From Porticoccaceae bacterium UBA4026 (GTDB taxonomy: Bacteria > Pseudomonadota > Gammaproteobacteria > Pseudomonadales > Porticoccaceae): a stretch of 8,725 bases of DNA. Below, in pieces: positions 5,337 through 8,725 of this stretch (the stretch's first letter is position 1; each line of letters starts with the position of its first letter). The translations under genes were made by a program, and so were the position numbers. The notes below the pieces were generated by a model that was given only the letters and a program-made list of their open reading frames with translations, ran no database searches and was not told the origin of the DNA. The stretch lies in contig DGAQ01000033.1 of the NCBI GenBank assembly GCA_002382445.1, positions 1 through 8,725 on the forward strand, given 5' to 3'.

Positions 5337-7094
5337 TTAATTACTGTACATGTTTTCCATGGCGGTAAATTGGCCTTCCAAATAGTCCCCAGTCGACTTG
5401 CTGCGCTGCACTATCGACTCCATAGCAGCAAACTGTGTGATGTAGCGCGCGTACGCATCAGCCATACGTTTTTCTAAGGCTTCAAGAGCGGTCTTCTCGC
5501 TAGCAAGATTTTTCGTCGCTGCGGTGGTGCGATTAACAACTAATCCGCCAGTCTCTATTAGCCCAAGCAAAGACACTCTCGAATCTAGCGCAAGGCCCTT
5601 ATTTACTGAGGCATAGCGGCTTTGACCATCATTGCCGGCAGTTAGCATCATTTTAATGTCTGCAAGATTGTTCGTTAGTGCACTTGCATAACGGGTCTCA
5701 TCTATCTCGATATCTCCATTTAGTTTGATCGAAAAGCCTAAATCTCTAAACGAAGAAACTCCACCTGATGCTGTCGCGGAAGTCTTGTCGACAATGGCTT
5801 TAACCTGGCTGCGAAGTAAGTTGGCGAACGAAGAATCATTTGCCAGAGCACCTGAATACTCAGTCTCTTCGCTTGTTGAACTCTCCATCTCCGTCAAAAT
5901 TAGATTAAAGTCATTAATGGAAAGGACCAAAGCATCAAGCGACGATTTTATGCTCGATAAGTCCTCAGTAACCGTGACCGTAGCGCTAGAAGTGCCTGTC
6001 AACGTCAAACTCACACCTGGGATCAAATCGGTGACGCTATTTGACGCCCGGTTTATTGAGCCCAAGCCATTCACGGTAATGATGGCATTTTGCGCAGAGC
6101 TCAAGAGATTAGATTCCGTCGAGAACCCTAAATCCGGACTAGAACTGAGCGAGAATTGATTCTGTAGACCAGTATCGCCGCTGAGCGATATGAACCAGTT
6201 GTCTGCAACACCTTGTGTAGTCGCCACCCCAACAAGCGAACTTACACCGTTAGAATCAGTAGCCGCGAGGTCACTGACTCCACCGCCGGCTGTTGTGCTC
6301 GTAAAACGAACTTTCGATCCATCAGCAACCCCCGTCGTCCAACCAGAAAAATTGCCCGAAAAGGCTAAGTTTGAAACCGCATTCGGCGCACCACCGCTGG
6401 AAAGACTAGCGAAGGCACTGGCAACATCTGCCGCCGAAACTGAACCTGATGCTTGAACGGTTACGCCTGCCAATGTAAAAGATTGCCCGGCAGTCATGCT
6501 TGAAAATGTTGCGAGTGCGCTCTCAGTGACAGCCGCACTTTTATTAATCAACACCGCCGAGACACCAATGTTAGCATCGTTAATTGCACTTACCACTCCA
6601 CTTGGAGTAGGGCTCGTTACCGAGACCGAGGTATCTACACCAGGAGATGGCCCCTGATTAAAACTAAGATTAAACGCAGAACCCCCGTTTAGCGCCTGCG
6701 TCTTTGAACTAAAGCTATTGGACACAATCCTAGTCGAAGTTGCGAGTTGCGATGCCTGTACAGTATACGTGCCTGGCACAGCGGTGGACCCCGCAATAGG
6801 TGTTGCGCTCACCGAGGCAGATAACGACGATGTGGCTCCAAAACTCGTCAACGAACTTTTATCCTCTAATGCTGCAAGCGCTGAGGTGATCGACGTAATG
6901 CTCGCCTTGATTATTCCGATTGCAGAAATTTTACTCTCACTTTCAGAAATTTTTGCTTCTGCTTTCCCGATCTTCGGGCTTAGTTCAGCTTCTGAGAGGG
7001 AGGTAGCGAGCTCTTGAATATCGACACCAGTACCAACTTTTAAAGCTGTAGTTATCTTCGAGCCCTGATTACTCGCCTGGTCGACTGTAGCCAT
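5337..7094 (-). CDS. fliD: Flagellar filament cap protein FliD (HAP2)
   Basis: A 585-residue protein, longer than typical FliD (about 470 in E. coli and Pseudomonas). The N-terminal D0/D1 region has VGTGVDIQELATSLSEAE (20-37) followed by a coiled coil (40-77). The middle has GTYTVQASQLAT (108-119) and INDANIGVSAVLI (171-183), and after an insertion AQNAIITVNGL (334-344), RASNSVTDLIPGVSLTL (349-365) and an LALDSRVSLLGL-type segment near the C-terminus. It ends in a coiled coil with the family signature RMADAYARYITQFAAMESIV and a C-terminal YLEGQFTAMENMYSN. FliD caps the growing filament outside the cell and helps flagellin fold in. The extra length is largely the module at about 193-297. It starts 49 bp after flgL; AGGAA (7103-7107, 8-nt spacing) fixes the ATG at 7094. 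No fliS follows. Confidence 0.95.
   Translation of the reverse strand: MATVDQASNQGSKITTALKVGTGVDIQELATSLSEAELSPKIGKAEAKISESESKISAIGIIKASITSITSALAALEDKSSLTSFGATSSLSASVSATPIAGSTAVPGTYTVQASQLATSTRIVSNSFSSKTQALNGGSAFNLSFNQGPSPGVDTSVSVTSPTPSGVVSAINDANIGVSAVLINKSAAVTESALATFSSMTAGQSFTLAGVTVQASGSVSAADVASAFASLSSGGAPNAVSNLAFSGNFSGWTTGVADGSKVRFTSTTAGGGVSDLAATDSNGVSSLVGVATTQGVADNWFISLSGDTGLQNQFSLSSSPDLGFSTESNLLSSAQNAIITVNGLGSINRASNSVTDLIPGVSLTLTGTSSATVTVTEDLSSIKSSLDALVLSINDFNLILTEMESSTSEETEYSGALANDSSFANLLRSQVKAIVDKTSATASGGVSSFRDLGFSIKLNGDIEIDETRYASALTNNLADIKMMLTAGNDGQSRYASVNKGLALDSRVSLLGLIETGGLVVNRTTAATKNLASEKTALEALEKRMADAYARYITQFAAMESIVQRSKSTGDYLEGQFTAMENMYSN
6204..6518 (-). other. Adhesin-like module inserted in FliD (residues about 193-297)
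   Basis: The segment interrupts the middle domain between INDANIGVSAVLINKS and NWFISLSGDTGLQNQFSLSS. Its pattern (G-Q-S-F-T-L-A-G-V-T-V-x-A-S-G, S-A-A-D-V-A-S-A-F-A-S-L, F-S-G-x-x-S-G-W-x-T-G-x-A-D-G-x-x-V-x-F-T-S-T-T-A, D-L) is one I recall from repeated extracellular domains in large bacterial surface and RTX-type proteins. It is Gly/Ser/Thr/Ala-rich and beta-like, and would sit on the outer, exposed face of the cap. The family link is from memory. Confidence 0.5.
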
Positions 7095-7143
7095 GTGGAA
7101 TTTTCCTAACTCACTCTAACTATGATATTTTCATTTAAATTTT

Positions 7144-8064
7144 TCACAAATAATCGAATAGGCTGAGCTGGGACACCTTAGCAAAAGTGCTTTGGGCCGC
7201 TTCTAACGCCAACATATTTGTAGAAAGTTCTGTAATAGCAGCCGTGTAGTCTGTGTCTACTGATTTTGATAGAATATTTTTATACAAAATCGTTTTCTCT
7301 TCGATAATCTCTAACCTATTAGCCACGCTGTTCTGCGAAAGACCAAGCTCAACTTGTTTTTTACTAAGGCTGTTAGAGAATGACTCTGCATCTGCCATAG
7401 CCCTTGAGATATTTGTAGAGTTATTACTATTTAGCGCTGTTACAAAATCATCGATCATAGTAAACGCACTTACTTTGCTTATGCTGCCATCGTCAGCAGT
7501 CCTGCTCACGTTTCCAAGCAGCTCTGAGCCTATTGTATTAACGCGTATTTTTTCCCCTGATCCAATTTCTACAAATATTGCAGTTTGATCACCTTGGTAA
7601 GTAACGCTGCCATCAGGAGCCATTAAAAATGCCTGTGTAGAATTTTTAGTACCCGAGAAAAAGTAGTTATCATTCTCGTCTTTACTATTCGAATAAGCTA
7701 ACAACTGTTCTTTATATTGCGCTACCTCAGTAGCTATCATTACTTTATCTTCCGCAGAATAGGTTCCGTTAGCAGCAGTTATGCTGAGCTCATGGATTCG
7801 ATCAGAGATCTTGCGCATAGCTGAGACAAGACCCTCCTCTTGACGAAACTGGCCATCTACCCTCTGAAGACTTGACCTATAATTTGCTTGGTCCTCAAGC
7901 GTAGAATTCATCCTTAAACTCGCCATCGCGGCCTCAGAATCCATGCTCGCAGTCGGCGCTTTCTTTCCGGAGGCCAGCTGAGTTTGAAGAGTTGATATCT
8001 TGTTTTGCTGCTCGCTCAACCGCTGGTTAAGTGTGCTGAAATACAGATTAGTAGAAATCCTCAT
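7144..8064 (-). CDS. flgL: Flagellar hook-filament junction protein FlgL (HAP3)
   Basis: A 306-residue protein of normal FlgL length (E. coli 317). The flagellin-like N-terminus MRISTNLYFSTLNQRLSEQQNKI is followed by a helical region with LASGKKAPTASMDSEAAMASLRM, matching the D0/D1 helix of flagellin-family proteins. The middle holds NDNYFFSGTKNSTQAFL (about 134-150), typical of FlgL (YFFSG-T-x-T-x-PF). The C-terminal helix (270-306, DTDYTAAITELSTNMLALE then VSQLSLFDYL) is the FlgL terminal signature. FlgL is exported by the flagellar type III system and joins FlgK to the filament. It starts 17 bp after flgK with a strong ribosome site (GGAAGGA, 8073-8079, 8-nt spacing). The 49-bp AT-rich gap to fliD shows no clear promoter, so the genes probably share one transcript. 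Confidence 0.96.
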   Translation of the reverse strand: MRISTNLYFSTLNQRLSEQQNKISTLQTQLASGKKAPTASMDSEAAMASLRMNSTLEDQANYRSSLQRVDGQFRQEEGLVSAMRKISDRIHELSITAANGTYSAEDKVMIATEVAQYKEQLLAYSNSKDENDNYFFSGTKNSTQAFLMAPDGSVTYQGDQTAIFVEIGSGEKIRVNTIGSELLGNVSRTADDGSISKVSAFTMIDDFVTALNSNNSTNISRAMADAESFSNSLSKKQVELGLSQNSVANRLEIIEEKTILYKNILSKSVDTDYTAAITELSTNMLALEAAQSTFAKVSQLSLFDYL

Positions 8065-8081
8065 CTATAGTATCCTTCCGA

Positions 8082-8725
8082 TTATCTGCTAGCTTGTAAC
8101 ATTGCTTCAAAAATTTCCGCAGAGACCTGCATCAATTTGGCTGCGCCCTGAAATGCTTGCTGTAATCGAATCAATTCCGCAGCTTCTTCATCAAGGTTTA
8201 CACCTGACTTCTGATCCTTCGCACTAAACGCATGGTCATAAACCGCTTGTTTTGCCTCAAACGACATAGACGACAGATCACTGTAGGTCGCTATTTTACC
8301 TACTTCATCGATATAAAAATTACGGAGCGTCTTATCACCGACAATTTTTTCTGTATGAAGCGCAGCTATGGCTTTCACATTAGAATTATCGCCTAGCCCA
8401 GAGGCATTAGAGGCCACAGTAAAGCTATCCGAGGCGGCGGGGGCTTTGTCAAACATCAACTTTACGTCGCCTAGGGTAATGCCGGTGTTAATATCGAAAT
8501 TGTCATACGCAGTAGTAGCGCCGTTCTGCGTCAGCGTGTAGCTCGTCGCGCCCGTGAAGGCTACGGTAAATTCACTTTCAATGGCTCCATTCCAACTCGC
8601 GTCTTGCCCATAAGACAGTGTTGCCTGAATCTCTGCCGTATTATTCTCTGGTTGCGAAATTCTTAACCGACCCGCCGCCGATATTTGCGCGCTACTGGCA
8701 ATCGATAAAGCCATATTTTCAGCAT
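8082..8725 (-). CDS. flgK: Flagellar hook-associated protein FlgK (HAP1), C-terminal part
   Basis: The last 213 residues of FlgK; the frame is open to the right edge of the window, so the ATG at 8714 is internal and the real start lies outside. The C-terminus is diagnostic: DQKSGVNLDEEAAELIRLQQAF followed by QGAAKLMQVSAEIFEAML, matching the FlgK D0 helix SGVNLDEEAANLIRFQQ-Y-x-A-x-A. Upstream, GDNSNVKAIAALHTEKIV and a K-T-L-R-N-F-Y-I-D segment match the end of the FlgK D1 region. The first 110 or so visible residues are Thr/Ser/Asn-rich and beta-like (TLSYGQDASWNG, YTLTQNGATTAYDNF), part of the surface-exposed domain. FlgK forms the first junction layer on the hook. It leads flgL by 17 bp. Confidence 0.93.
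   Translation of the reverse strand, partial: AENMALSIASSAQISAAGRLRISQPENNTAEIQATLSYGQDASWNGAIESEFTVAFTGATSYTLTQNGATTAYDNFDINTGITLGDVKLMFDKAPAASDSFTVASNASGLGDNSNVKAIAALHTEKIVGDKTLRNFYIDEVGKIATYSDLSSMSFEAKQAVYDHAFSAKDQKSGVNLDEEAAELIRLQQAFQGAAKLMQVSAEIFEAMLQASR

Noticed and set aside
5725..6159. 144-residue + strand ORF opposite fliD
   Set aside because: It is antisense to a clear fliD reading frame, has no recognisable domain and no ribosome site. The same applies to the + strand ORFs at 6190-6456 and 6718-7017.
8082..8714. ATG at 8714 as the start of a complete 210-residue protein
   Set aside because: The frame stays open to the window edge, and the protein is clearly the C-terminal part of FlgK, so this ATG is internal.

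Overview
The window is part of a flagellar and motility gene cluster, probably from a marine or otherwise Na+-using gammaproteobacterium. That assignment is an inference. It rests on a PomA/PomB-type stator (short PomA-like A subunit, B subunits with a Cys-containing N-terminus, Thr residues at the positions tied to Na+ use), on the polar-flagellum gene set (FlaG, FliD, FlgK, FlgL), and on moderate base composition. No genus can be named from the sequence alone.

Layout. At the left edge is the 3' part of flaG on the + strand, followed by a GC-rich hairpin and a plausible sigma70-type promoter for a secreted Sel1-repeat protein, also on the + strand. Everything else is on the - strand. Read in its own direction from the right edge, it runs: flgK (C-terminal part only), flgL, fliD, a 77-residue four-cysteine protein, a 253-bp non-coding stretch, a doubtful 81-residue two-helix membrane ORF, a 146-bp gap, then motA and two successive motB paralogues. 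The last motB meets the Sel1 gene tail to tail, and the two stop codons share one CTAG.

How the genes fit together. FlgK and FlgL are the hook-filament junction proteins, FliD is the filament cap, and FlaG is a filament-associated protein. MotA with the MotB proteins forms the inner-membrane ion-driven stator that turns the rotor and anchors to peptidoglycan. The Sel1 protein carries a signal peptide and probably works in the envelope. Its link to the stator is only positional.

The unusual parts are: (1) two full-length, apparently functional PomB/MotB paralogues behind a single motA; (2) a shared internal duplication in both, in which the first half of the OmpA-like peptidoglycan-binding fold appears once in degenerate form and again in the real domain; (3) an adhesin-like module of about 105 residues inserted in FliD; (4) a small four-Cys protein placed where fliS is often found; and (5) recurring N-terminal CxxC motifs in four separate - strand proteins. 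No tRNA, rRNA, CRISPR array, insertion sequence or attachment site was seen.
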